DNA from: Microthrixaceae bacterium
Lineage (GTDB): Bacteria > Actinomycetota > Acidimicrobiia > Acidimicrobiales > DATDAH01
NCBI GenBank assembly: GCA_020637195.1
Contig: JACJWK010000008.1
Location: forward strand, 62,001 to 126,000
Length of the DNA stretch: 64,000 nt
Reading direction: 5' to 3'
The notes beneath the pieces were generated by a model. That model made no database searches and had not been told where the DNA came from. It saw only the letters and a program-made list of their open reading frames with translations. The position numbers were made by a program, and so were the translations under genes. Every line of letters begins with the position of its first letter. Position 1 is the stretch's first letter. Below, in pieces: positions 41,366-49,081 of the stretch.

Positions 41366-42274
41366 GTGCGGCTGCGGAGTGCCCTGCTGACCGCGGCGCT
41401 CGTCGTCGCGTGCCTCCTGGCCGCGCTCGCCGGACCCGGGGCCCGAGACGCCGTCGCGAGCGGGCCCAACCGGGCCGTCGTCGTCGCCGACTCGGGCACG
41501 GGCGTGATCGTGCGCGGCATCGAGTTCTCGGCCGAGTCGATCTCGGGGCTCGAGGCCCTCCAGCTCGCCGGGCTCTCGCCGGTGGTGGAGGGCTTCCAGG
41601 GCGAGGGAGGGGCGGTCTGCGCGCTCGCGGGCGTCGGCTGCCCCTCGGACGGGAGCTGCCTCACCTGCGACCCGCGCGGCTACTACTGGGCCTACCACCG
41701 GGCGCCGGCGGGCTCGGGCGGCTACACGTACTCCCGGGTCGGCGCGGGCGCCACCCGCGTCCACGACGGCGACGTCGAGGGCTGGAGGTGGGGGACCGGC
41801 GCGGCGCCGGCGTACCACTCGTTCGCCTCGGTGTTCCCCCCGGCCCCCGCCCCGACCCCGAGCCCGACGGCACCGCCCGGGCCCGGCGGGGGCTCGGGCA
41901 CCGGCGGCGGTCCCACCGGGGGCGGGTCGACCCCGGGCGCCCCGGCGGCCACGGTGCCCCCCGGCGGGGGCGCGAACGAGCCCGACACCACGTCGGCCGG
42001 GGTCGAGGCCGGGGCCACCACGACCACGGCCGCGCCGACCACCACGACCGAGACGGCCGAGGGGACCGACGCCGCGCAGGACACGGCCGACACCGACGAT
42101 GCGGACGAGATCGCCTTCCAGGCCGCGCAGCCCGGAGGGCCCGACGACGGCGGTTCGGGGCGCGGCGGGCTCGCCTCGGCGGCCCTGTTCCTCGTGACCG
42201 TGGGCGTGATCACCGCGCTGGTGGTCCGGGCCCGGCGGCGCGGCACGCACGGGGGCCCGACCGCGCCGGCCTGA
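41366..42274 (+). CDS. Membrane-anchored DUF4430 protein (transcobalamin C-terminal-like)
   Basis: 302 residues. Signal peptide (1-31), a beta-rich domain (about 35-150) with the DUF4430 pattern: LEALQLAGLSPVVEGFQG, two Cys pairs in VCALAGVGCPSDGSCLTC, YYWAYHRAPAGSGGYTYSRV and a late VHDGDVEGWRWG. Then a Pro/Gly/Thr-rich spacer of over 100 residues and one membrane segment (about 269-289) with an Arg-rich tail. DUF4430 is the counterpart of the beta-domain of transcobalamin. It starts 2 bases after the SLH-barrel gene, so both are under the riboswitch. Likely the second half of the cobalamin clamp. Confidence 0.82.
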   Translation: MRLRSALLTAALVVACLLAALAGPGARDAVASGPNRAVVVADSGTGVIVRGIEFSAESISGLEALQLAGLSPVVEGFQGEGGAVCALAGVGCPSDGSCLTCDPRGYYWAYHRAPAGSGGYTYSRVGAGATRVHDGDVEGWRWGTGAAPAYHSFASVFPPAPAPTPSPTAPPGPGGGSGTGGGPTGGGSTPGAPAATVPPGGGANEPDTTSAGVEAGATTTTAAPTTTTETAEGTDAAQDTADTDDADEIAFQAAQPGGPDDGGSGRGGLASAALFLVTVGVITALVVRARRRGTHGGPTAPA

Positions 42275-42298
42275 GCCCCCGACGGGCGGCCCGCGCCC

Positions 42299-42874
42299 TC
42301 AGGGCGCCGGGGTGAGCGCGGCGTTGCACTCGGTGATGCGGGCGAGCTCCTCGGGCGTGGCGGTCGCGATGAGCCCGGCGGACAGCTCGCTGAGCTCGGT
42401 GCTGAGTCGGGTGATCTCGTCGGCGTCGGTGTTCAGCGGGTCGTCGAACGCCGCCTGGAGCTCCCGGCCCAGGGCCTCCGCGGTGGCGCAGTAGCGGTCG
42501 ATGGCGTCGCCCCCGCCGGTGCCGGGCGCGGCCGTGGTGGGGGTCGGCAGCACCAGGTCGGGCACCGTCAGGTCGGGGATGGTGAACTCGGGGATGGTGA
42601 GGTCCGGGATCGAGATGGTCGGGGTCGACGGCTCGTCGGGTTCCGGGGCGGCGGCGTCGTCATCGCCGCCGGAGCGGGCCAGGAGCAGGCCGGCGCCGGC
42701 CAGGGCCAGCAGCGCCATGACGGCCACGATGCCGACGAGGATGGCGGTGCGGACGCCCGAACCAGGGGTGGGGGCGCCGGCGGCGTAGGACGGCGACGGG
42801 CCCCCGGCGGGAGGTGGGGGAGGGGGGAGCGTGCCGTCGGACAGGTCGGCGAGGGGCGGGCTGGGGGGCAGCAC
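42299..42874 (-). CDS. Single-pass protein with two-Cys helical domain, 3' part of a frameshifted gene
   Basis: 191 residues in this open frame: Pro-rich cytoplasmic part, one membrane segment (residues 42-65), an acidic spacer with a short repeat (IPDLTIPEFTIPDLTVPDL), and an external domain with conserved YCATAEALGRELQAAFDDP and a late ECNAAL. The same domain ends the next two genes upstream, so this is one of three paralogs. In the same frame a better start with GGAGG Shine-Dalgarno exists at 43009, but the stop at 42938 interrupts it (see the adjacent feature). Function unknown. Confidence 0.65.
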   Translation of the reverse strand: MLPPSPPLADLSDGTLPPPPPPAGGPSPSYAAGAPTPGSGVRTAILVGIVAVMALLALAGAGLLLARSGGDDDAAAPEPDEPSTPTISIPDLTIPEFTIPDLTVPDLVLPTPTTAAPGTGGGDAIDRYCATAEALGRELQAAFDDPLNTDADEITRLSTELSELSAGLIATATPEELARITECNAALTPAP

Positions 42875-43009
42875 CGCGCCGTCGACGGGGGCGTGGTGGG
42901 GGGCGTCGGCCGCCGGGGAGACGAGAGAGCGACGAGGTCACGCCGACGCCGCACGCGCCGCAGAACTGGGCGTCGGGGCGAGCGGTCGACCGCAGGACGA
43001 GCAGAGCAC
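42875..43009 (-). pseudogene. Zinc-ribbon N-terminus of the preceding gene, out of frame in the middle
   Basis: From the GTG at 43009 the frame reads VLCSSCGRPLA and then runs into a stop at 42938. The neighbouring frame continues the zinc ribbon as PDAQFCGACGVGVTSSL. One missing C in the CCCC run near 42976-42979 would join them, and a second, opposite shift between about 42905 and 42935 returns to the frame of the 42299-42874 gene. The start (GGAGG 7 bases upstream of GTG) and both Cys pairs argue that the intact protein is a zinc ribbon plus membrane anchor. Confidence 0.5.
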
Positions 43010-43188
43010 GGCGGGGACCTCCAGGTCCGTGACGGGGTGCGGTGGGGAGACGGCGGGTGCGGGCGGGGGAGACGGCGGGGTGCGGGTGGGGGAGACGGTA
43101 GGCGCGCCGACCGCGCCGGGTGCTGCGCCGCCCGGGTGGACGAACGCACGTTCGTCCGCGGGGCCCCGGGGCGGTACCCGGGGGCGGG

Positions 43189-43524
43189 TCAGCCGGGGCT
43201 GACCGAGAGCTCGAGGGCGCACTCGTTGATGAGGGCGACCTCGTCGGGATGGGCCGAGTTGAGCTCGGGCGTGCGGGCCAGGAGCTCGTTGGCCCGGCGC
43301 GCCAGGTCGATGGTGTCGGCGGAGTCCGCCTCGGGGTCCTCGACGGTGGCCCGGAGCTCCTCACCGAGCGCCCGGGTCTGCGCACAGAACTCCTCGACGT
43401 CGCTGCTGGCCGACCCCTCGACGACCCCCGCGCTCGTCGTGGGGTTCGACGCGGGTTCGTCACCGCTGCTCGAGCAGGCCATCAGCACGAGCGACGTCAT
43501 CACGGCGAGCAGGAACGGGCGCAC
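43189..43524 (-). CDS. Small lipoprotein with two-Cys helical domain
   Basis: 111 residues. The lipoprotein signal ends in LVLMAC (Cys17), then a Ser/Thr spacer, then the domain shared with its two neighbours: EEFCAQTRALGEELRATVED-P and ALINECALEL, two cysteines about 50 residues apart that could form a disulfide. GAGAGGA lies 5 bases before the GTG at 43524. Middle gene of the paralogous trio. Function unknown. Confidence 0.7.
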   Translation of the reverse strand: MRPFLLAVMTSLVLMACSSSGDEPASNPTTSAGVVEGSASSDVEEFCAQTRALGEELRATVEDPEADSADTIDLARRANELLARTPELNSAHPDEVALINECALELSVSPG

Positions 43525-43609
43525 GAGGGTCCTCTCGGTCGGGTGGGCGCACCCGGGGGTCCCGGGCGGCACCGTGACCTTAGAGTCCCTCCGGGGCCCG
43601 GACGCGACC

Positions 43610-43638
43610 GGTGGGGCGGCGCCGTGCGCCGCCCCACC
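43610..43638 (-). terminator. Hairpin after the first gene of the trio
   Basis: A perfect 12-bp stem (43610-43621 with 43627-43638), loop CCGTG, starting 18 bases after the stop codon of the 43657 gene. Confidence 0.6.
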
Positions 43639-43656
43639 GAACCGCGGTCGTGTCGA

Positions 43657-44037
43657 TCAGCCCTGCGAGTCGTTGAAGGTCGTCTGGCACTGCTCGAAGG
43701 TCTCGAGGTCCTCCGGGGTGAACGACGACGCCTGGGTCGCGAGCTCGGCGCTCTGCGAGGCGAGCTCCTGGCCGAGCTCGGTGACGGTGCTCTGGGCGTC
43801 GCTGTCGGTCGGATCGGAGCGCAGCGCCTCCAGGGCGTCGGCGAGCTCCTGGACCGAGTCGCAGTACGCCGAGATGTCGGCGTTGCCGCTGCCGCCGCTG
43901 TCGCCGGAGTCGCCGCTGTCGGTGGCCGCCGTGGTCTCGGTGGTGTCGCCAGAGTCGCCGTCGTCGTCGGAGCTGCACGCCGCCGCGGTGCCGGCGAAGA
44001 GCAGGCCGACCAGCATGAAGGCCAGGAACTTGCGCAT
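43657..44037 (-). CDS. Small lipoprotein with two-Cys helical domain
   Basis: 126 residues. Signal ends in GTAAAC (Cys21), followed by an Asp/Ser/Gly/Thr-rich linker and the shared domain (ISAYCDSVQELADALEALRS-DP ... ETFEQCQTTF). It is preceded by an AAGGATCC Shine-Dalgarno and followed by a strong hairpin, so it may be transcribed alone. The closest homologs in the window are the two genes downstream. Function unknown; probably a surface protein. Confidence 0.72.
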   Translation of the reverse strand: MRKFLAFMLVGLLFAGTAAACSSDDDGDSGDTTETTAATDSGDSGDSGGSGNADISAYCDSVQELADALEALRSDPTDSDAQSTVTELGQELASQSAELATQASSFTPEDLETFEQCQTTFNDSQG

Positions 44038-44184
44038 GGGAGGGGGATCCTTCCGTCGGTGTCGGCCACCCGGGCTCGGGTGACCGTGGGATCAGTGTCG
44101 CGTAGCGGTCGGGTGCGGTCGTGAGTACCGGCTACTCAATCGGACCGTCCGCCGCTACTCACCGTCGGGCCCTCGCCCGGCGGC

Positions 44185-44190
44185 TAGTTT
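44185..44190 (+). promoter_or_regulatory. -10 element TAGTTT of the zinc-ribbon gene (leaderless type)
   Basis: TAGTTT ends 6 bases before the ATG at 44197 and forms part of the palindrome that covers the start codon. Confidence 0.5.
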
Positions 44191-44207
44191 CGTCACATGA
44201 CGAAACT
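44186..44207. promoter_or_regulatory. Perfect 10-bp inverted repeat across the start codon
   Basis: AGTTTCGTCA, spacer CA, TGACGAAACT. The arms run from the -10 box into codon 4, with the ATG in the centre. It looks like an operator for autoregulation, or a hairpin that would hide the start of a leaderless message. Confidence 0.6.
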
Positions 44208-44547
44208 CCCCCGATGTGGTTGGTGCGGGGCGCCGCTCGCCGATCAGCCCGCGGTGGGCCGGCGCCGCCGGTACTGCCGTCAGGGCTGTCGCCAGCAGGC
44301 CTACCTGGCCCGCAAGCTGGCGGCCGCCCACGCGCTGGGCGACGACGAGGTGGTCGTGCGGCGCGACGACCTCGTCGAGGTGCAGGACCGGCTGTACGCG
44401 CTCCAGGCGGCCCTCGAGGACGTGCGCGGCGACCTGGCCGAGGCCACCGGGCCCGACGACGTCCGCCGGGCCCTGGACTGGCTGGTGAGCCAGGCCGAGC
44501 CGGTGGCCGGGCTGTGGATCACCCCGGTCTCCGAGCGCCCGTGCTGA
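44197..44547 (+). CDS. Small zinc-ribbon protein with helical tail
   Basis: 116 residues. The N-terminus has CGWCGAPL and YCRQGCRQQAYLARK, a CxxC...CxxxC zinc site with a basic helix that could bind nucleic acid; residues 45-105 are predicted helical (VRRDDLVEVQDRLYALQAAL). No known family is obvious beyond FCS-like or transposon-type zinc fingers. It is transcribed alone and its start codon lies in a perfect palindrome, which suggests that it, or a partner, controls its own expression. Confidence 0.65.
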   Translation: MTKLPRCGWCGAPLADQPAVGRRRRYCRQGCRQQAYLARKLAAAHALGDDEVVVRRDDLVEVQDRLYALQAALEDVRGDLAEATGPDDVRRALDWLVSQAEPVAGLWITPVSERPC

Positions 44548-44660
44548 CTTTACATAACGGAGATTCTGGGCGTTCTGTGGGTGGGGTTCTGTGGGTGGGA
44601 CGGCGGTGATCCCCCGAGGGCGCCGGCCGCGGCGGTTCGGGCGGCGCGGTGCCGGGCCGA

Positions 44661-44666
44661 TAGCGT
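44661..44666 (+). promoter_or_regulatory. -10 element TAGCGT of the Arg/Asp-rich protein gene
   Basis: TAGCGT ends 9 bases before the ATG at 44676. Further upstream a 14-base unit, GTTCTGTGGGTGGG, is repeated in tandem (44572-44585 and 44586-44599). Confidence 0.4.
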
Positions 44667-44675
44667 GATGGCTCC

Positions 44676-46403
44676 ATGTCTCGTCGCATCGACATCGAAC
44701 TCACGAGCGAGCGCCTCGATGGCGTGTGGACCTGGCGCGCCGCCGGGGCCAAGCAGCCCAAGGGCGAGCTCGACGGTGGCCTGCTGTTCTCCGGAGCCAA
44801 GGTGGGCGATGTCGTGCGGGCCGACGCCGACTTCGACATCGACGGCATCACCGTCACCGCCGTGCTGCCGCCCAAGGGGGCCCGTCCCGAGCCCGAGCGC
44901 ATCGAGGTGCTGGGCAGCCCGCGCACGCTCGAGCCGGTCACCACCACGCTGGCCAAGAAGGGCAAGGGCGGTCGAGACGACCGCCGCCGGGGCCGTGACC
45001 GCGACCGCGACGGCCGTCGCGACGGCAAGGCCCGGGGCGACCGCCCGGATCGGCGGCAGCGCCGGGGCGACCGCCCTGACCGTGAGCAGCGGGACCGCCC
45101 GCCCTGCGGTGACGGCGAGCGCCGGGGCCGCCCCGCCCGTCCGCCCCGACCCGAGGCCCCGGCCAAGCCGAAGCCCAAGCGACTCAAGGCCGGGCGCACC
45201 CATCGCAACGCCGTCCTGGCCGATCTCCCGCCCGAGCAGCGCCCCGTGGCCGAGCAGGTCCTGCGCGGCGGCATCCCCGCGGTGCGCCAGGCCGTCCAGA
45301 AGCAGAACGAGGCCGCCGCCGCCGAGGGCAAGCCGCCGGTCAAGGCCGAGCCCCTCGTCGCGCTCGCCGAGCAGCTCCTGCCGCGCCTGCGCACCGCCGA
45401 GTGGCGCGACCGCGCCGAGGCGGCCAAGGCGGACCTCGACGAGCTCGACCTGCGTGACCTGCGCTCGGTCATCGTGGCCGCCGACACCGGCGCCCGCGAC
45501 GACGAGAGCCGCGCCCTCGCCGACGAGCTGCGGACCGCCCTCAACCGTCGGGTCGAGGCCGAGCACGCCGCCTGGCTGGCCGAGATCGCCTCGACCCTGG
45601 CGGAGGGCCGCTGCGTGCGGGCGCTGCGCCTCAGCTCCCGTCCCCCGAAGGCCGGCGCCCCGCTGCCCACCGACATGGCGGCGCGCCTGGCCGAGGCCAC
45701 CGCCGCCTCCCTCACCGCCGAGGTCACCCAGGACCGCTGGGCCACCGTCCTCGACGCCCTGGCGTTCTCACCCGTGCGCCTCAACGTGGTGCCCGAGAGC
45801 CTGCCCGCCAACCCCTCCGAGGCGCTGCTCACCGAGATCGCCCGCCTGGCCAACCAGATCCCCCAGATCGCCACCGTGTTCGGCGTCGAGCCGGCGAGCT
45901 CGGGCAAGCGCCCCCGCCCCCGACCACCCCGTGGCGACCGCAAACCGGGCCGGCGCGTCCCTCCGCCGCCGCCGAAGGAACGCGCCGACACGGCGGCGGA
46001 CGCGTCGGCCGCAGCCACCGGCGACGACGGGGCCGACTCCGGGGACGCCACCGCTCCCCCACCCCCGGCGGCCGACGCCGTCGGGGCCGACCCGGCGGCG
46101 GTGACGCCCGACGGGACCGCGGCCGAGGACGAGACCGCGCCGGAGGCCCCCTCGGGCGGGCCGGGCGCCGGTGCCGAGGCGCCCGACGACGGCGCGACCG
46201 AGCCAGCCGCCGCACCCGACGACGCACCCGACCCGGGCGAGGGGGCCGACGCGACCGCGGCGGACCCGACCGAGTCCTTCCCTCCCCCGCCGGCACCCGC
46301 CGCGAGCGGGGCGACCAGCAGCGACGCGGGTCCGCAGGACGCCGACACCGCCACCGGGGCCGACGACGCCGCCGGGGCCGACGCCGAGCCCACCGACGCC
46401 TGA
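44676..46403 (+). CDS. Protein of unknown function with Arg/Asp-rich linker
   Basis: 575 residues, no signal or membrane segment. Residues 1-88 form a strand-rich domain (IDIELTSERLDGVWTWRAAG, AKVGDVVRADADFDIDG); residues about 95-170 are an Arg/Asp/Gly-rich low-complexity stretch like RNA-binding RGG linkers; residues 171-395 are helical (PEQRPVAEQVLRGGIPAVRQ onwards); the rest is an Ala/Pro/Asp-rich tail. The basic linker suggests nucleic-acid or ribosome contact, but this is inference. I believe similar proteins occur in related actinobacteria but cannot verify. Confidence 0.75.
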   Translation: MSRRIDIELTSERLDGVWTWRAAGAKQPKGELDGGLLFSGAKVGDVVRADADFDIDGITVTAVLPPKGARPEPERIEVLGSPRTLEPVTTTLAKKGKGGRDDRRRGRDRDRDGRRDGKARGDRPDRRQRRGDRPDREQRDRPPCGDGERRGRPARPPRPEAPAKPKPKRLKAGRTHRNAVLADLPPEQRPVAEQVLRGGIPAVRQAVQKQNEAAAAEGKPPVKAEPLVALAEQLLPRLRTAEWRDRAEAAKADLDELDLRDLRSVIVAADTGARDDESRALADELRTALNRRVEAEHAAWLAEIASTLAEGRCVRALRLSSRPPKAGAPLPTDMAARLAEATAASLTAEVTQDRWATVLDALAFSPVRLNVVPESLPANPSEALLTEIARLANQIPQIATVFGVEPASSGKRPRPRPPRGDRKPGRRVPPPPPKERADTAADASAAATGDDGADSGDATAPPPPAADAVGADPAAVTPDGTAAEDETAPEAPSGGPGAGAEAPDDGATEPAAAPDDAPDPGEGADATAADPTESFPPPPAPAASGATSSDAGPQDADTATGADDAAGADAEPTDA

Positions 46404-46431
46404 GCCGGCCGACCGGGTCGGTCGCCGTCGG

Positions 46432-46980
46432 TCAGGGCGCGAGCACTCCGACCAGGTCGCCCGGGCGGCGGAGCACCTCGTCGCCGGGCACCGGCCGGGC
46501 CCGCGGGTTCCAGCCGGCCCACACGAACCGGCAGCCGACCGCAGCCGCGCAGCGGCGGTCGTGGTCCGTGTCACCCACGTAGACCACCTGGGCCGCGTCG
46601 AGGCCCAGGTGGTCCAGGACCGGTGCGAGCGACTTGCCTGCCCCACCGAACGCGTCGGCGAACAGCGCCACCTCGGGCTCCCAGCCGAGCCGGGCCAGCT
46701 CGGCCACCCCGCTGCTGGCGTGCTTGTTGGAGCAGACGGCCCAGCGCTCGAGGCCGGCCAGGAGCTCGTGGGCGCCGGCGAAGGGCTCGGCCGCCGTGGG
46801 GTCGTAGTGATCCAGGTAGTCCTGCACCTCGAGGCCGAGGCGGTCGCACTCGTGGGCCAGCGTGTGGCCGAAGGTGATGTCCTCCCGGGCGACACCCAGC
46901 GCCAGGAACGGCGCCACGAGCGCGTCGTCGGAGTCCAACAGGGTCCCGTCGAGGTCGAACACCGGCACGAGGCGGTCCAT
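46432..46980 (-). CDS. HAD-superfamily hydrolase
   Basis: 182 residues, phosphoglycolate-phosphatase-like. Motif I VFDLDGTLLDSD, motif II in VCSNKHASS, the Lys of motif III in GAGKSLAPVL and motif IV YVGDTDHDRRCA are all present. A small cap domain lies between motifs I and II. Substrate unknown; a phosphorylated metabolite is expected. Divergent from the crotonase gene. Confidence 0.87.
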   Translation of the reverse strand: MDRLVPVFDLDGTLLDSDDALVAPFLALGVAREDITFGHTLAHECDRLGLEVQDYLDHYDPTAAEPFAGAHELLAGLERWAVCSNKHASSGVAELARLGWEPEVALFADAFGGAGKSLAPVLDHLGLDAAQVVYVGDTDHDRRCAAAVGCRFVWAGWNPRARPVPGDEVLRRPGDLVGVLAP

Positions 46981-47037
46981 GGCGGCGATTCTCCCCGCCG
47001 GGCCGGGTGCGCTTCCAGACGGCGCGGGGCCCGCCGG

Positions 47038-47043
47038 TAGGGT
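47038..47043 (+). promoter_or_regulatory. -10 element TAGGGT of the enoyl-CoA hydratase gene (leaderless type)
   Basis: TAGGGT ends 6 bases before the ATG at 47050. Confidence 0.5.
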
Positions 47044-47049
47044 TCGGGG

Positions 47050-47811
47050 ATGATCGAGTACGAGACCAGGGGCCACGTGGCCGTCATCACCATCGACCGG
47101 CCCGAGGCCCGCAACGCCGTCAACGGCGAGGTGGCCCAGGGCATCGAGGCCGCGGTCGACCGCATGGAGGCCGACGACGACGTGTGGCTGGGCATCCTCA
47201 CCGGCAACGGCCCGGTCTTCTGCGCCGGCGCCGACCTCAAGGCCATCAACGAGGGCCGCGGTGGCGAGCTGCTCACCGAGCGCGGCGGGTTCGCCGGCCT
47301 CGTGACGCGGCAGCGCACGAAGCCCGTCATCGCCGCGGTGGACGGCCCCGCCCTCGCCGGCGGCACCGAGATCGTCCTGTCCTGCGACCTCGTGGTGGCC
47401 TCCACCGCCGCCCGCTTCGGCATCCCCGAGGTCAAGCGCTCGCTGGTGGCCGCCGGCGGTGGCCTGTGGCGGCTCCCCCGCAAGCTCCCGATCAACCTGG
47501 CCATGGAGCTCACCCTCACCGGTGACCCGATCGAGCCCGAGCGGGCGTACCACTTCGGTCTGGTGAACGAGCTGTGCGAGCCCGGTGAGGCCCTCGACCG
47601 GGCCTTCGCCCTGGCGGAGCGGATCGCCGCCAACGCCCCACTTGCCGTCCGGGAGAGCCGGCGCATCCTGATGCAGTACGAGGACCTCGGCCTCGACGAG
47701 TGCGTCAACCAGTCGAACGCGGCGATCATGACCTTGGGCTCGACCGCCGACTTCTCCGAGGGGCTGATGGCCTTCATCGAGAAGCGCGACCCCAACTGGC
47801 AAGGGGCCTAG
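47050..47811 (+). CDS. Enoyl-CoA hydratase/isomerase (crotonase) family protein
   Basis: 253 residues, typical of the family. The first oxyanion loop is FCAGADLKAI and the second is DGPALAGGTEIVLSCDLVVA; the Glu expected at catalytic position 1 is replaced around GGTEIVLS, and the second catalytic Glu is in PEVKRSLVAAGGG. Acts on an acyl-CoA in fatty-acid or amino-acid breakdown; the exact substrate is unknown. Leaderless-type start. Followed after 44 bases by an RCC1 gene. Confidence 0.9.
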   Translation: MIEYETRGHVAVITIDRPEARNAVNGEVAQGIEAAVDRMEADDDVWLGILTGNGPVFCAGADLKAINEGRGGELLTERGGFAGLVTRQRTKPVIAAVDGPALAGGTEIVLSCDLVVASTAARFGIPEVKRSLVAAGGGLWRLPRKLPINLAMELTLTGDPIEPERAYHFGLVNELCEPGEALDRAFALAERIAANAPLAVRESRRILMQYEDLGLDECVNQSNAAIMTLGSTADFSEGLMAFIEKRDPNWQGA

Positions 47812-47842
47812 GCTCGCCGCCCCACGAGCGCAACCGTCTGAC

Positions 47843-47848
47843 TACGCT
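47843..47848 (+). promoter_or_regulatory. -10 element TACGCT of the second RCC1 gene (leaderless type)
   Basis: TACGCT ends 7 bases before the ATG at 47856. Confidence 0.45.
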
Positions 47849-47855
47849 GGCCGAC

Positions 47856-49046
47856 ATGGTCAGGGGCGGACGCATCGTGATAGCAGTCGTCGCCGTGCTG
47901 GGCGCGGTGGCCGGGTTCGGAGGAGCCGACGGCGTCGGTGCCGAAGAGGCTCCGGGGGTCGAGGCGGCGGCCGACGAGTGGACGACGGTCAGCGTCGGCG
48001 CCGCCCACACCTGCGGCATCCGGGTCACGGGCCGTCTCTTCTGCTGGGGGCGCGACACCGAGGGTCAGCTCGGCGACGGCGGGGCCAACGCAGACCAGGA
48101 CCACCCGGTCGAGGTCGCCGGTGCCGCCACCGACTGGGTGGCGGTCAGCGCGGGAGGCGTCCACACGTGCGCCCGCAAGGCCGACGGCACCCTCTGGTGC
48201 TGGGGCCTCGACACCAACGGCCGGCTCGGCGACGGGCTGCCGAACGCCAACCAGGGCGCCCCGGTCCAGGTCGCCGGCGCGGCCACCGACTGGGTGGCGG
48301 TCAGCGCCGGCGGCACCCACACGTGCGCGCGCAAGGCCGACGGCACCCTCTGGTGCTGGGGCGCGGACGGCTCGGGCCAGCTGGGCGACGGCGGCACCAA
48401 CTCCGACCAGGCCACGCCGGCCCTCATCGCCGGGGGCGTCACCGACTGGCGCGCCTTCGACGCCGGGGAGTCGCACACCTGCGCCCGGAGGGCGACCCGC
48501 CAGCTCCGGTGCTGGGGCCGGGACAACGTGGGCCAGTTGGGCGACGGCGGCACCAACGCCGACCAGGGCAGCCCCGTGGTGGTCCCGGGCGGCCGGTGGG
48601 CGCCCGTCGCCGGCGGGCAGCTGCACAGCTGCGCCCGCAAGACCAACGGGCGTCTCTTCTGCTGGGGGCGGGACTTCAACGGCCAGCTCGGCGACGGCGG
48701 GGCCAACACCGACCAGACCACGCCGGTGCAGGTGGACGGTGCCGCCACCGACTGGCGGCGCGTGGCTACCGGCGACAACCACACGTGCGCCCGCCGGACC
48801 GCCGGTCGGCTGTTCTGCTGGGGCAGCGACGCCGACGGTCAGCTCGGCGACGACCCCGCCAACGCCTCGCAGACCACCCCGGTGCGCGTCCCCGGCACCC
48901 GGTGGGCGGTCGTGAGCGCCGGCGGCAACACGACCTGCGCGACCAAGACGAACCGCACGCTGTTCTGCTGGGGCTCCGACCAGTTCGGCCAGCTCGGTGA
49001 CGGCGGCGCGAACGCCGCCTCGGCCACCCCGGTGCGCATCCTCTGA
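47856..49046 (+). CDS. Secreted RCC1-repeat seven-bladed propeller
   Basis: 396 residues: a signal peptide (about 1-29) and seven RCC1-type repeats, ending with the last one. Each repeat has HTCARKADGTLWCWG-like paired cysteines and a GQLGDGG turn. Compared with the 31997 protein, the propeller is the whole mature protein and no extra domains follow. Family members with this Cys pattern are exported in many bacteria; the ligand is unknown. A hairpin follows between it and the convergent Nudix gene. Confidence 0.85.
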   Translation: MVRGGRIVIAVVAVLGAVAGFGGADGVGAEEAPGVEAAADEWTTVSVGAAHTCGIRVTGRLFCWGRDTEGQLGDGGANADQDHPVEVAGAATDWVAVSAGGVHTCARKADGTLWCWGLDTNGRLGDGLPNANQGAPVQVAGAATDWVAVSAGGTHTCARKADGTLWCWGADGSGQLGDGGTNSDQATPALIAGGVTDWRAFDAGESHTCARRATRQLRCWGRDNVGQLGDGGTNADQGSPVVVPGGRWAPVAGGQLHSCARKTNGRLFCWGRDFNGQLGDGGANTDQTTPVQVDGAATDWRRVATGDNHTCARRTAGRLFCWGSDADGQLGDDPANASQTTPVRVPGTRWAVVSAGGNTTCATKTNRTLFCWGSDQFGQLGDGGANAASATPVRIL

Positions 49047-49056
49047 TCTGACGACC

Positions 49057-49071
49057 GCCGCCGTCGGCGGC
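49057..49071. terminator. Hairpin between convergent genes
   Basis: GCCGCC/GGCGGC, 6-bp stem with 3-base loop, between the RCC1 and Nudix stop codons. Confidence 0.35.
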
Positions 49072-49081
49072 CCGCGCCACC

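Noticed and set aside
44572..44599. Tandem 14-base unit GTTCTGTGGGTGGG
   Set aside because: Only two copies and no dyad; could be chance slippage. Mentioned with the promoter but not called as an element.
44519..46522. 667-residue open frame opposite the Arg/Asp-rich protein
   Set aside because: Ser/Arg/Pro low-complexity complement of the real gene.
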